A DNA stretch of 64,000 nt from Plantago major (Eukaryota > Streptophyta > Magnoliopsida > Lamiales > Plantaginaceae), in assembly GCA_026545765.1 (NCBI GenBank), contig CM048843.1, forward strand, positions 88,971,050-89,035,049, in the 5' to 3' direction. A program made the translations under genes and the position numbers. A model generated the notes under the pieces. That model had not been told where the DNA came from. It did no database searches and saw only the letters and a program-made list of their open reading frames with translations. The number at the start of each line of letters is the position of its first letter. The stretch's first letter is position 1. This document shows positions 45,827 through 59,005 of this stretch, one piece after another.

Positions 45827-47379
45827 TTTTAAGTTCAAGAATTCTAGCTGAACAACAACGACTCTGGCAAAAATATGAACGTTCACTTTGCATTTGTAAT
45901 AAAGCTTCCGGTTTTTACCATCACGACTGCAAAAGGTAGTGGATGCGGGTTCTTTTAACATTTTAAATTAAAAGAAGCTTCCAGTTTTATATACTTCTAC
46001 TGTGTTCATGTTTACAGAGTGTTTTCACTGTATATGTTAACAACTCCATTCAAGTTGCCTGATTGCCATGGGACAATTCTGCCATGAACCAGGTTTATCA
46101 TTTGGTATAAAACTCTTAAAAAACTATGTAATTGTGATTTCATATATCCAAAAATCAAACCAAAGATACATGAAATTAAGGAGAACGAATTGTACCTGCA
46201 GGTCCCATCCAAAATCACACAGCGTGTCCGGCGTTTTCAGCCTACCCTCTCTCAACACACAGCGTGTCCGGCGATTTCATCCTCATCGCCTCCAACATAT
46301 TGATTCGGTTGGCTAAATCTAAGGCGTGCTCAAACCAACCATATTTAATCCACAAAATTCCATCACTAGCGTACGTGTCCATGAAGATGAAAGTTACCAG
46401 CAACAACAACATGGATGGGCAGGCATGGAACAACCTTGATCGAGATCGAGTTTTGGATTCGGAGGTTCTATGTCCGTTTGAAATTTGAATCCCAATTGAT
46501 TCAACAATTGGTTTTTGGCTTCTTCTAGATCGACATAGGATATCACGTAATCACTCCATTCTATTGTTTAGTTCATCTTCTTTCATTCATTTCAATCGTC
46601 ATATATGTCCAACGCGTTCATTTCGGTTGATCGATTATAAAGACTGCTCAATGACAATGAGTTCATTCCCAAATAGGTTTGGGTAGATGTATGCCATGGA
46701 GACAAGTGCTAATCGGTTAACTCCAGACTTCAATCCAAAGATCGCCACCGTTCTACATGCATCACAACTGCTCAAATCAATCCGATCAATTCTCAATATC
46801 ATGGGTATGGCTTGCCCATCCAGTTTGTTTTTGAGTTTGTTTTTATTCATTTTCATCTTTACGAATTGAATTGAACTGATGTGGTTACTTGGAAATTGTC
46901 ATTGTTGAGACATTGATGCAAAGTGTAGTGTCGTGTATAAACGGCTTTACAAATGAGTAATTCGATAGAGTGTGTATGTGGCTTTTTGGATCCAATTCAA
47001 ATATTGTTTCATTTTTTTAAATTTTTTTTGCTACATTGTACAACTCTCTGGGAATATAATCTGTAAATTTCATATTGGTAGAATCTTACTTACTCAATGC
47101 ATTATACTCGGTTGGGATTTTCAATCGATTGTTTTAACAGGTATCGATGATTGAGCTTTTATGCTGAAAAGTGAGAAGTGGGGATACCCAGTAGTTCCTT
47201 TATGCAAGTTATGAAAAGAGGTTATTTGTCTCAGGCAACGACACCACCGGGGGTTATTTCTCGAACATTAGATCTAACAAACAACGAGTGCATTATGTCA
47301 GTCACCAAATCTGGATCGATGGTCATCTTCCCATTCTCCACTACACTACATGTTTCATAGTGTTGAGAATTAACTCTGT
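45827..47379. other. Downstream of the dual-kinase gene, no gene supported
   Basis: Probable 3'UTR to about 45,990. Beyond that are short frames only, with no family match. A frame at 46,687-46,869 begins METSANRLTPDFNPKIATVL after an internal ATG; it is not recognised and is probably spurious. 'cacacagcgtgtccggcg' is directly repeated at 46,213 and 46,255. Confidence 0.5.
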
Positions 47380-47935
47380 TGGCTTATTAAACAAATAGAA
47401 AACTCTGATTTGACACATCAAGTTTTTTGGCGCCGCTGTCGGGGACTTAACTCCTTTGTTAAGTTTATGAATTCTAATTTATAGTATTTTTACTTTTTGT
47501 ATTTTTAAGTTGTTGGTTATATTTTTTTGGTCTTGACACATCTCCTTTACAGGTAGTTTATGCTCGGGAGAAGGAATCTTGATCTACCTATTGCACCGTT
47601 TATCGACGAGATCGATAGATACTGCAACAGAAAGAAAGGGTCTGCGTCAAGAGTCGAGAGAACAGTAGAAACAGTAGCATTCGGGCAACCTATTGAAATG
47701 GCAGAACAACCCATTATGGTCGCGCTCTTCGCGCCAGGCACAGGAGCCCACCGTCTAGTATTGTGGTTCTAGCCCGTGTGAGGAATATGGAAACCAAGGG
47801 ACACCTGGTCCATTAACTTCCGAAATTCTACGGGCAGAAGAATGAAGATGTTATGGGGTTTCTAGACACAAAATTGGTTACCCAGTTCATCAATAAATTT
47901 GACTACGTCTGGGGTCACATCCAAGCCAGGATTCC
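47380..47935 (+). mobile_element. 5' end of a Ty3/gypsy element (LTR end, primer site, gag start)
   Basis: TGGCGCCGCTGTCGGGGA (47,428-47,445) is a gypsy primer-binding site preceded by an LTR-like ..ACACATCA end. About 115 bp on, a frame from 47,560 reads like a gag N-terminus (..MAEQPIMVALFAPGTGAHR..), then ..KFYGQKNEDVMGFLDTKL... It is truncated and shifted, with no polymerase region. Confidence 0.65.
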
Positions 47936-48315
47936 ACTAAATAATGAGTAAATCGTAAGATACAACTTTTACCACAATTGTCTATTTAGTATTCGGTGGA
48001 GCTAATTGCTTTATTATGATACAAATTACACAGGCTATAGCTATCATATATATAAGAGCAGTAACGTAGCTAAATGGCAAAGAACCAACACCAAATATGA
48101 TTCCTTTGCCAACTAGAAACAAAAGTGGAATATAATTAGGACTACTAAACTAACATGAGTTCTACTACTCACAACTAGGGGTGTGCTGAAAATCCGAATC
48201 CGAAAATCCGAAAAACCAACCCGGTCTGGAGTGTTCGGATCGGATTTTAGATTATGATTTTTAAGGATTTTGAATTTCGGATCGAATCGGATTAAATCAG
48301 CGGATCTTGGTTTTA

Positions 48316-48580
48316 TCTTATCTTTCGTTCGTTATCATCTTCATGTTGCATCTTATTTCTTACAACTGGTATCAAGAGTCAGTTCAGTTGGGACGGTGGA
48401 AATAGCAAAGAGGGGTGATATCAAAGTAGCGATTGAAAAGTTTGATGGGACCGATATACTTTTTGGAGGATACAAATCGAGGATTATTTGTATGGCAAAG
48501 GATTTGCAAGAAGCTCTCTCGGAAGCTAAGCCCAAAGATATGAAAGAACATATAGTGTTTATTGTTATTTTCCATTAAAT
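48316..48580 (+). mobile_element. 5' fragment of a Ty1/copia element
   Basis: TGGTATCAAGAGTC (48,367-48,380) is a tRNA-Met primer site. The following frame contains KFDGTDILFGGYKSRI and AKDLQEALSEAKPKDM, similar to copia gag N-termini. It ends within about 60 codons. Just upstream (48,180-48,310) is a 'ccgaaaatccgaa' simple repeat. Confidence 0.6.
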
Positions 48581-49500
48581 TTACTTGTAAGTTGCAACTA
48601 TAATAGCACTAACATAAGAAATTTCCATCACTTCCCCAGGTTTAAGTAAGATCTAGGCTCTTATCTCTACTCAATAAAATATAAAATGATGATTTAATGT
48701 AACAGTATATATGCTCTTAAAAAAATCTCACTCATTATAATTATTTTGAAATTAAACTTATTTTTAAACAATCTACATCTTTGTCGTTCTTTAAATGTAC
48801 ATCATTCTTCAATACTTTCACAACACTCCAATTTTCACCCATCTTCGAACTTTAATTAAATTCATATCACTCCCATGCCGATTAAGTTCACGCACAACAA
48901 AACTAAACAATCCATATCTGCACAAGTCACAACCTCTTACCACTAAAAAGATTAAGCTAAACAATTAACACAACGCACAAAACTATCCTCCAATAGTTAA
49001 CTAAAAATATATTCAGAGATCATTATCAACCAGAAATTAATATACATCTCATCTATGAAACAATTGATTTGTAGGATGGATTTTTAATAAATAGATGACA
49101 AATTGTCCTTAGATTTTTTTTTTTGAGAAAATGAGAATTGAGAAGCAGTTAGGAACTTGATCATCAAGGTTTCAGAAAGTAATCTATGAGAAGGATAATA
49201 TGATTGAAACATTTGCAACTACTACAGAATTCACCATCACGATCGATGAAAAAACAACCAGCATCGTAAAAGGCAAACAAAGTTAATTCACCAGTGTTAA
49301 TGTACAACAGTGTAAAGTTCATGCCAACGTTTTTTTATTCGATTGCAACTTGAGTAAAAAAGCCAACACAATTCTCACAAAGCATTAATTATAGAAGACC
49401 AAGAATGATTATTTAAGGCGTAAATAGATTAGTATATACAACCAGCTCGAGAAAGAATTTGTAAGAACATGATCTTGCTATATAAATGGCACTGCAGACC
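48581..49500. other. AT-rich spacer
   Basis: I see no gene, RNA or complete element here. Confidence 0.5.
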
Positions 49501-49562
49501 TTCAACTTCTTCTCAGGTTCTGATCAGATTCCAAAGCTTTGATGACATATGTTGAGGCGAGA

Positions 49563-49769
49563 CTAACTCTGTACATATACGTCAGCTGAATGTGACGGCA
49601 ATATGCTAGGCCATCTGAAAGATGTGAACAATTTAGTTTTTGGATCGTACATTATAAGACGTCCACGATCAAAATCGGATGACAGAATCACGCCCCCTTG
49701 CCCGATGCAAAAGGGCTCACATTGGGCCTCTGGTTCAAGTGTGGTCTGATGAGACGACGGAATACTCAC
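49563..49769 (-). pseudogene. C-terminal remnant of an F-box-associated domain protein
   Basis: A frame of 68 codons reads ..FCIGQGGVILSSDFDRGRLI and MYDPKTKLFTSFRWPS, ending SADVYVQS. This is the last beta strands and the typical 'YVxS(L)' end of plant F-box/kelch-associated domains. The F-box and most of the domain are missing upstream. Confidence 0.55.
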
Positions 49770-50137
49770 TAAGAGATGTCATGATGTTATTTAAAAAATT
49801 CAACAAAACACCTTTAAAAAATATTTTAAGAGTGGTTTTTTAACTTGCAAATCTGCAATATGCCAAAATGCAATGGAAACTCTACAAAGTAGCTAATTGT
49901 GCAACAAATCATTAAAAGGTAAAGTAACAATTTAAGTTAAGAAAATGGTAATGTAACAACTTAATATACTTTTTTTTTTCTCGAATTTTTTTCTAGTTAT
50001 ACAAGAATAAGATTAGATTTGAATAAATTAGGATGCAAGTTCTTTTAAGGTACCATATTGAAATTGTGGTGAATAAATGAGATTTGACCTCAGTCATATG
50101 TTTTACATATGTCTATATTACAATTCTTTTTATCTAG

Positions 50138-50230
50138 AGATCGATTTATATTATTAAAAAATTATTAATGTTATTAATTGAAACGTTTATACAGATAACA
50201 TTATATTTCTTTTAAACGAAAGATACATTC
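50138..50230. mobile_element. Partial copy of the 59,916 MITE family
   Basis: 'ctagagatcgatttatattattaa' and 'catgttattaattgaaacgt'-like blocks match the 5' half of 59,916-60,154. The right half is missing. Confidence 0.45.
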
Positions 50231-50434
50231 CGAACATAAATGATTATATTTTTCTAATGATGTAGTAGCTCGTAACTAGATTAGTTATTCTATTTCATAG
50301 GTACTCAAATAATATAGAGAAGAGAACTATGTAAAAAATTAGTAAAGGAAAAAGCACTCACTTTAAAACTACACAGAAGCTAACTCTCTGATCTCTGTTT
50401 TCCGGCAACGGTTTACTCATTACTGTGCAAGAAA

Positions 50435-51925
50435 ATGGAAATTGGCTCGAAATGGAGAAGAACCCACTTCATGAGAGCAGCTTTACACCATCAATTTGAT
50501 GCTTTTCTGAAATCTACAACAAAAAAAACTTTGGTAATTTCTTGCGTTTCAGTTTGAATTTATTGCGGTTATGCTGTCTAGTGTTAGTTCTGCAGTACTA
50601 ATTTGTTTAGCTTTTGGTGTAGTAGATAGCATTGCATACAGGTTGTGTAAAGATTTATGCTTTTTTTTGTTTTTGTACTGAGAGAGACCTTTTCTTGAAT
50701 CTAATTGCAGTTAGGATTAACATGTATGTGTGGAATGGTTTTAAACATTTGATTTCTCTTGTTGTTTGCTTTTCAAATTTTGATTATCATCTCCTCATTT
50801 TTTGATAGTGTTTGTGTTTCTTGCTCTTCTTCCATTTTATTGAGTATTTTAGTTTGATTTCATTGCTGTATTGCTGATAGTGTTATGTTCTGCAGTAATG
50901 GTTTGTTTAGCTTTTGGTGTAGTAGATAGCAGTGTAGGTTTTATAAAGATTTATGCTTTTTTTCTATTTGTACAGAGAGAGGCCTTTTCTTGAATCTAAT
51001 TGCAGTTTTGATTAACATGTCTTTGTGGAATGGTTTCAAACGAGAAGCAAAGGGGAGATCTGTGGAGATGGAGCAAGTCTACCACGCTAAGGCCTGCACA
51101 TCCGAAGAGTTCAGCGAAGGCGTCTATTACTATGCCTATGCCTGTGTGGTGCTCTCACGACAAGGGTCAGAGCCGAGGCCTAGAAAGGTGACTGGACTTA
51201 GTTGTTTGCCTTTCGAAATTTGATTATGATCTCTTTTTTTGATAGTGTTTGTTACTCTTCTTCCATTTTGGCTCAGATGTTTTGTTAGCCATGTTCTATA
51301 TATTGGTTGTTCATAAAGCAATGCACTGTAGAAAGAAAAGTTTTTTTAGAAGTAGCTAATGGATAATTTTCTCTTCTAGTTATGTCTGTTTCTGGTAGTT
51401 ACGAAACTGAGAAAATTATTTTATTGAGTTATTGTGGTCTTCAGAGCCGAACTATAGCAGCAGTGTGGCTCAGAAGTCAGATCTCTGAAAAGTAGTCGAG
51501 TATTTCGCCTTATAAAGTTGGGAAATTGTCTGTTTTGCATTCTGATTCCTGATGCACAGTTGTACTTGTATGTCCTCGACACAACCAGTAAATGTTAGAA
51601 GTATCTTGAGTTGCTTTCGAGTGATGTTGTCTCTTTGTGACTGAATGGTTCTGTAAACATGTATTTTGTGTCTAGAGAAACTTGGAGGCTGCTTTCTCTA
51701 ATCTGCTTGCTAGTATATAAATTTGACTGAGGTGGTACACTGTACAACATATTGCTCACTCCATGTCTTGCTTCAGATTTAATCTGGTCGATATAGGGAC
51801 AATTGGACAAGTATTGTCCGTACAGTGTCTGCTAGGACCTAGCAAATGCAGTTCTCATCTACGAAAGACATGGAAAGAGTCTGGATGACGCAGTTGAGCT
51901 ATGGCTGGAGATTTTTATTTGAGAC
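50435..51925 (+). other. Possible small spliced gene (unrecognised) upstream of repeat B
   Basis: A first exon 50,435-50,533 (MEIGSKWRRTHFMRAALHHQ..) ends in a GTAATT donor. A second candidate near 51,009-51,186 follows an ..attgcag acceptor and includes EEFSEGVYYYAYACVVLSRQ. A third stretch (about 51,850-51,922) reads ..NAVLIYERHGKSLDDAVELW LEIF before a stop. I cannot assign a family and the exon chain is uncertain. The first exon is duplicated in copy A (1,552). Confidence 0.3.
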
Positions 51926-54485
51926 CTTCATGAAGGTATGTTCTGAATCCTAAATTTTTGTAATGGTTCAAGCACGGGTCTTTAAATCATCTTTCATATT
52001 CCTCATAACTTGGTTCGTACTTGTTGGCTCATGATGAGATGCCTGAATATTCTTTCTTTTGTCACGGCATTTTCACTCCATAAATGTTTATCCACTGAAA
52101 ATTTCTTTACTTAATGAGTGTCAACTTCTACATGGAATTTAGATGCAGTCACCATCATCAATTTGTAGTAGTAACATTACTTTCATTCTTTTCGCATATT
52201 AATTATACAAGTAACATTCTACTGGTGATATCTTATTTTAAATTGTGTTGTTTATGCTGTTTGAAATCTTATCCACCTATGGTGCATCTGGAATGAAAGA
52301 AACAATAGATGCTTTGATAATTTTACTAGCCCGGAGTTGAAGGTTGAAAATACGTTTTCTTTACTTGTTATTGAACTTATTTAATATGGCAGCTACTAAT
52401 ATCGTAGCTGATGTTACTATCTGGTTTCCTGCTTATTTGGACTGGTGTAATACACTCCCCATGAATTTTTCTCCTTGATTACCTTTTGAAGAATCTTTTG
52501 GATAGTACCTTGCATGAGACACAAGTAGTTTTTTTTTGTTTTGGATAGTTAATTCGTAAAATTTAGCGTTTCGGGACGGGGACCTTAGCTGAATATTTTG
52601 CTACTACATTGTCTTTTAACTAAGTTTGGAATGTATTCAATTTGTGGTGCAATTTCCTGAAAATTTCAATAATATATAACTAGTAATAAATGGGAAAAAG
52701 AGAGGAAGAAAGGGAATCAAATATAATCCAAGAAAATTCAAAGTGTTCAGACTTTCAGATCATGGTAATATTTTACGTTTTTTTTAAATATCTCACCAGT
52801 ATATATACGTGCACCTAATCCGACCGAAGACTGCTGGGCCATTTTCTGAGGGGGCGGCTTTCCTAGTGGCGTTTCTTGCATTCACAAGATTCGAACTTGA
52901 GACCTTGCTTATGAATGATTTCATGAAAGTGCATTTGAATTCCAAAATCCAGCAATGTCCTAGGTTACTCAAGTGTCAAGCATCCATTTTTCAGCATTTT
53001 GTCGTTTATGCGTCATGCCAAAGTAATATGTTGTTATTAATTCACTTGACCGTTGTACAATAGGTATTTTGTGATCAATTATTATTTCTAAGTGTTATAA
53101 ATAATATTCGTCGTTTATGCGTCATACCAAATCTATTATTATGTAGCAACTTTTGTGGCTTCTGAATAGTGCATTGTCGTTTATGTAGACATCTTCTGAG
53201 CAGTACCTTGTATGACGTGTAAATAGTACGGAGTGATTGAATGCTACGATGTTATTAGTGCGCCACGTAAAATTCGTTAAACTGTAATTGATCATAAAGT
53301 AACGTCCGTACAGTCCCAAGTGAATCGTATCTGTCATGTATTTTTTGAGATCCATGCAGACTTAGGAACGACAAAGTACCTGATACCTGAGGAACGGACT
53401 AAATTTCTTGTATAACAGGACTACTGATTGACCTTGCGGAGTAACAAGATGAACTACATTCTTGGTCAAATTGAGCTTGAAGACATCTCTTGGAACAAAT
53501 ATTTGAGAATTTTCACGGGAAGATGATATCTCCTACTGAAATGCAGGAAATGACAAGCCGTAAGTGCTTTAGTACATTAATTGTTGAGGTTTTCTTAGAT
53601 TGTCTTTCACAATTGTAAAGGTAATAACTAATAAGGTTAGCTCAAGTGATTTACTAAACTTATACATTTTCCATTAACATGGAAATAGTATCTATAATTA
53701 TATTGCATTATATCTTGGTTGCTTTGTTGCCTTTTTTGTACTTAACATTGGAGATACTAATTTTGTTGACTGATAGTTGATTTGGTAACAGCTTGGCTCA
53801 ATATTTTGTGCTACTCCCTCAGTCTTAAACAAAGTCCGATGGATTCAATTTACGGTGCCTTGTTTCCCTGAAAGCTCAAGTATTAGGAGTTGTATTAGAA
53901 AATAAATAGCAAAAAAAAGAGGAAGAAAGGAAGTCCAATATAAGCCAATAAAATGTACAAATTTTTTATATCTTTGCAATCTTCTAGCTGGCTATACTGG
54001 TTCTCTAATTTTAACCTCTTCTAAGAATGATTTCATGAAAGAGCATTAGGATTCCCAAAATCCACCAATTTCTTGGATTAAATTTCCAAAAGCATCAAAT
54101 TTTTTCTGATATAATTCATAAAGAAGGGAAAATGAGTCTGACCTGGCGGTTGTTAGGAGCGTTACTACGTTTTTTTGGCTTATTATAATTTTGTGGTAGT
54201 CCTTTAGGTGAATGGTTGAGTTCATAGTTTTTTCCGCCTGTCTACATGTGTGACGTCTGAGATTTTTGTTGAGAAAGACTGACCGGAAACCAGAAAAGCA
54301 TGAAGGCCTCTTGGCTGATTGCTATAAATCCAATCATGCATTAATTGTCACCAACTAGAGATTATTATTACTTTACTGAGGTAATTCCTACTTGTCATAT
54401 TTATTGCTTTTTCTTTTGAAAAAACAGTGAATTTTACAGCCTCGACTTTATCCCAACTTTAGCCTGCCCATACTGCTTTTCGCTG

Positions 54486-54572
54486 TATATATAGGGCTGT
54501 AGGTTGTAGGGTTGAGTATCGAAAGAAATACATTTCTGAGCACTCCCTCCAGTTTAGCTACTCACATCTCAG
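54486..54572 (+). promoter_or_regulatory. Putative core promoter and 5'UTR exon of the RRM-like gene (copy B)
   Basis: TATA box at 54,486-54,493, leader to the donor at 54,573 and acceptor at 55,656, matching copy A. Conserved without coding constraint, but the copies are too young for that to prove function. Confidence 0.45.
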
Positions 54573-55684
54573 GTTTTTTTCCTTATACAAATGAGTTCTT
54601 ATAATTCTTTGAGCTTATAAGGCTGTTAGTTTAATGCAAGTTCAGTTTGTGTATCTTGTGGAATAAACATGATGTGAAGGTTAAACTTCCATTCTTCCAC
54701 AGATGCTGTGAATCTGACTTGCAGCCACCAGTCTGATGTTATGATTTGGGCACACATTGCATGCATTTAAACTGATTACGGGATACATCTTTTATCAGCA
54801 CTTTTAAGTTTTTTTAATGATTTTTTCTCGTTTACAATTCTTTTTCCAATTGAAATGAGAGGTGGGAAGTACTTGATAATTTCTCTGTGCACTTCTTGTT
54901 TTAAGCTCTATTATGCCTTCTTCCCTTTTTATTTTTTTAAAATTTTTGTTCTTCTATCTGTCTATTAGATTTTTTGTGTTAGTAATACGTTTATAGTTCT
55001 GAACTTTCTCCAAGGGACATGCAGTCTTTTTTCTTTCAGTAGCAGATCGAAAATCTAATAGATCTAGCTTGCTGTTGTGATATTACTTCGTTTTTCTATC
55101 ACAGGCATACTTTCTGTGACCCGCACAAATATATTCCTTGGACTTCCAGATTTTCTGGGCTGACAGCTTTTTATTTTCTGCAAGTTTGTGATATCTCATG
55201 TAATGAACATGATAGTGATGTTAAACTTCCATTCTTGCACAGATGCTGTTAATTCTTTTAAAATTTCTGACTTCTTGGCTCTTGCAACCATTAGTCCGAT
55301 ATGTTGTGGGCAAAAATTGCTTAATGATTTGCAGAATACTGTTATCTTTTATCAGAATTTTCAAGATCTTTTACACTTTACAACTATTTTCTTCACTTTG
55401 ATGTTTTCGTTGTGCCACTCTAGTTTTAACTCTTGTGTGCCTTTTTTTCCTTCCAATTTTTGTTATTTTGTTAAAACATTTTCTTCTGTGTGTGTTACGT
55501 TGGTTTTCTGTGTCAATAATTCTTTTCTAATTCTAAAATTTTCTCCCAGGACATGCGTTTGTTCTGTCAGTAGCAGTTCAAATTAAATTTTGGAATTACA
55601 CTATGACATTTTGTTTCTATATTTCCAAAATAATGATATCGGAGTTGTTATTTCAGGTTTTAGAATCTCCCAGACACGCACTCA

Positions 55685-56566
55685 ATGGCTGACACGCTAA
55701 CAATCGAGGAACGCCGATTTTTCCACAGTATGGACAGGCGTCTGTACACCGTCCTTGTTCGTGATCTATGCCGCAATCCTTTAGAATGCCTACAGATCAT
55801 GGCGTTCTGGATGTGGATGGAGCGTGGATGTGGGTACAACTTTATAAAGCAAATAATGCCCCTCCAAGTGCTCATCGTGAGCAGACTTGCTGATGAGGCC
55901 ATGGCGTGCCTTGTGTGTGCCAAGGGCCATTCTCCCATTGCCTTTGCCATAGGGTTAATGCCGCTAACCCTCGACTTATTCAAAAAGGGCTGTGTATTTA
56001 GGCAATTTTTACATAAAAACTGGCATACAGCTTCGGGTGAAGTACAAGAGTTGGTCAAGGAAGTGTGCGCTCCCGTTATGTCGGATCTATACGAGCAAGC
56101 TTGTTGTGGTGGTTACCACCATAGTCAGATGGGGTTTCCTGTCCATCCTGCATCAGTTTTACCCCAAAGTCTGCTACAGGCATCACCTTCTCCTGCCAAT
56201 TCAATGGTGCAAAGGTCCTATGGCATGAACAGTGGACATTATGTGGCCCCCACCCCTGGCGGATCGGGAACAAGGTCGGTAAGAAGAAGCACGACGACGG
56301 TGTTCATGACATTCTCAAAGGGGTATCCTGTCTCAGAACAAGAAGTCTCGATGTTTTGCAACCGACTGTCCAGAAACAACGTTCAGTCGATCAAAATGCA
56401 AGCGGTGAGGCGTGGCCAGCAACCTCTCTTCGCCAGAGTCGTGTTTTGGAGTCCGTCTTGCGTCGATGAGATTGTGGCTGGAGGCAACAAGGCCAAATTC
56501 ACCATCAACGGGAAACATATATGGATCCGTGAGTTTGAGCCAAACGACAGGTCCTCACCGGAGTAA
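55685..56566 (+). CDS. Plant RRM-like protein of unknown function (copy B, intact)
   Basis: 293 codons, differing from the copy at 6,256 by a handful of residues and one lost Ser codon near the C-terminus (..NDRSSPE against ..NDRSSSPE). It has the same helical N-terminal part, Pro/Ser linker and C-terminal RRM-like domain (TTVFMTFSKGYPVSEQEVSM .. AKFTINGKHIWIREFEP). Changes such as V/I, C/G and V/A are mild, so both copies look functional. Confidence 0.75.
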   Translation: MADTLTIEERRFFHSMDRRLYTVLVRDLCRNPLECLQIMAFWMWMERGCGYNFIKQIMPLQVLIVSRLADEAMACLVCAKGHSPIAFAIGLMPLTLDLFKKGCVFRQFLHKNWHTASGEVQELVKEVCAPVMSDLYEQACCGGYHHSQMGFPVHPASVLPQSLLQASPSPANSMVQRSYGMNSGHYVAPTPGGSGTRSVRRSTTTVFMTFSKGYPVSEQEVSMFCNRLSRNNVQSIKMQAVRRGQQPLFARVVFWSPSCVDEIVAGGNKAKFTINGKHIWIREFEPNDRSSPE

Positions 56567-57279
56567 TGTCCGAACACGGTCTACGGAACCTGCTCCTCCT
56601 CTGTCAGTTGCCTGCAATGTTTTCCTGACTTTCCTCTTTGTAGTGCCAACTAGTGTTTTCATGTAGTCTAGCAAGTTCTGTATTTGAAGTACCTGTCAGT
56701 TGAGTTTTGTTTAGTCCAGTTTGTCATCGAGTCTTGCAAGTCCTGTAATTAGCTTGCAAGAAACTTTATGTTTTGAAGTATAAATGAATTCAAGTAGTTT
56801 GTGTCATTGCTTGGATCGGTTTTATCTATGATACAACGTTGTAGTGACTCACATTGCTTTAAATGTTCGTATGATTATACCATGTGCATAATCAAGCACT
56901 GTTTCTAAAATATTTTTGGTCGACTTAAATGTTAAAGCAAATTTGAGGAAGATACAGCTGCTTTTAATTATGATGATGTCAATTGTGGATTTTAAAACTT
57001 TTTTTTTCCCCTTACAGATTGACCTCTAATAAATGCAGATCATGAGTTGATTTTAATAGATGATTAGGACGAAAATGAAATTGGGAAGTGTAAAAATCTA
57101 CAAGGTTATTTATTTTGCAAAACTTCAAAATGTCTAGAATATTGCATTTGCTTTACATTCTTGAGTTTCTCATCTAGATCGCTATAGTATGTTTTTCGTG
57201 TTTCATGTGCATTAGACACTCATTATAACAGTGGGTCCCACTATGGTCGAATATCTCTCCCAACTGTGCATTCAATGGA
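56567..57279 (+). other. 3' flank of the RRM-like gene (copy B), non-coding
   Basis: Collinear with 7,141-7,841, with scattered substitutions and small indels. No separate gene. Confidence 0.6.
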
Positions 57280-57408
57280 TGACCTTTACGTTAACATCAA
57301 ACGAATGCAATACTTTCCACAATATGAACATGAAACTAAACGCTCTCCTTGTTCGGGATTATTCCCGCAATCTCGTGGAATGCCATGGCGTTCTGGATGT
57401 GGCTGGAG

Positions 57409-58560
57409 TGTTACAATATAGAAATTGAGAGAGAAAACTATATTGCATAGATGAATGATCAATAGATTGAAGTAATTAATAAGAGTAAGAGTACAAGAAA
57501 TAGATTGCAACATATGCTTATATAGAAATATAAACTAGCTAACTAATCCAACTAGAAAACGGAAACTAAATTATAGACGCTATCTAATACAAAACATAAT
57601 ATGATAAAATACGAATTAGACTAGGAGATGAATTCTTCTTCAAGTTGAAGTTGTCTTGTAATATACCCCACCGACCGAGAGGAACATGGATATCGCAAAT
57701 GTTCATCCTGAATATTAGATGGAGGGAAAAGAAGATCCAGAGCAATAGTAGAGCAACCTAGAGCAGGCAGAGAGGAGATTAGACTATATAGAGGTTAGCC
57801 CAGAACATAAAAAGAGGGATCAACAGTTGATCACAGAGAGATAGGACTAGCACAGGCAGAGAGGTGATTGACAATGCAATATCGTCAGGTTTGAATTCTC
57901 CGAGTAAATGATGAAAAATATCATGATGTTTGAATTCCATCATGGATTGATGAAGAAGAATATCGCCAGGTTTGAATTCCCTGAGTAATTGATGAAAAAA
58001 AAAATATATATATCATGATGTTTGAATTCCATCATGAATTGATGAAGAAGAATATCGCTATGTTTGAATTCCCTAGAAACAATGGCATTGATATGAGAAC
58101 AATGATGATAGTAGATATCGAGAGATTGTAATAGATACAAGTGAAAAGATTCCAAGCAAGAAGGAATAGAAAAAAAAAATTTATCTTCTAAAGTCCGTCC
58201 CAATTCCGTTCATCGATCACGGCATAACCAAAGAGGGTCAGAGGAGGTGGAACAAAGATGCGAAGCAGGATCGAACGATTTATGGCTCTTGATACCATGT
58301 TACAATATAGAAATTGAGAGAAAACTATATTGCATAGATGAATGATCAATAGATCGAAGTAAGTAATAAGAGTAAGAGTACAAGAAATAGAAAGCAACAT
58401 ATGCTTATATAGAAATATAAACCAGCTATCTAATCTAACTAGAAAACGGAAACTAAATTATAGACGCTATATAATACAAAACATAATATGATAAAATACG
58501 AATTAGACTAGGAGATGAATTCTTCTTCAAGTTGAAGTCGTCTTGTAATATATCTTGACA
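57409..58560 (-). mobile_element. TRIM (miniature LTR retrotransposon) with TGGAG target duplication
   Basis: Direct terminal repeats of about 260 bp (57,409 to about 57,668 and 58,298-58,560) start TGTTACAATATAG, and the outer end is ..CTTGACA. TGGAG is present on both sides (57,404-57,408 and 58,561-58,565). The inverse of TGGTATCAAGAGCC, a tRNA-Met primer site, abuts the right repeat at 58,284-58,297, so the element is on the minus strand. The interior of about 630 bp has no gag or pol. The uninterrupted site in copy A confirms the insertion. Confidence 0.92.
57880..58078. repeat. Tandem ~110-bp repeats inside the TRIM
   Basis: Units contain 'aatatcg.caggtttgaattc', 'gagtaa.tgatgaaaaa' and 'tatcatgatgtttgaattccatcatg'. 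Each also holds a short palindrome built on 'gaattccatcatg..catgatg'. Confidence 0.75.
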
Positions 58561-58690
58561 TGGAGCGTGGATGGGCCGATAACTTCATCAAGCAAACACT
58601 GCCTTGTGTTTGTTCGGGATCAACCCCCGTTGCTTTTGCTATCGGTTTAATACCACTTACTCGGTGTCATTGCTTGCATCCTATATTGAT

Positions 58691-59005
58691 TTGTTCCAGT
58701 CCAAGCTAGATCAATGCATTCTCTGTAAATTTTCATGAGCCAAGAGATATATAAAGAACATAAATATATTATTGAGTTTCTCATCTAAATCGCAATCTTA
58801 TGTTTTGCAAGTAGCGTGCGCAAATGCTCTGAAGGTTGCGCATGTTCAAGATTGCACAAAATTCACCTTAAATGCACAATTTGTAGAAAAATTGCAGAAC
58901 TTCTACAACCTGAATGTTAACATTGTACATTTAAACTCTTGACAACTGGAATAAGCTTGATATGAAGGTTAAACTTCCAAACTTAATTAAGAAATCACGA
59001 GTGAC
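58691..59005 (+). other. Spacer between gene fragments (copy B)
   Basis: Collinear with about 8,150-8,463 of copy A. Non-coding. Confidence 0.6.

Larger units (their letters stand above)
57280..58690 (+). pseudogene. RRM-like gene fragment split by a TRIM
   Basis: Counterpart of 7,842-8,125. The left part ends ..GTGGCTGGAG at 57,408 and the right part resumes TGGAGCGTGG at 58,561. The right part also lacks about 65 bp relative to copy A, joined at a short shared 'tgcc', which suggests a microhomology deletion. Confidence 0.7.
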
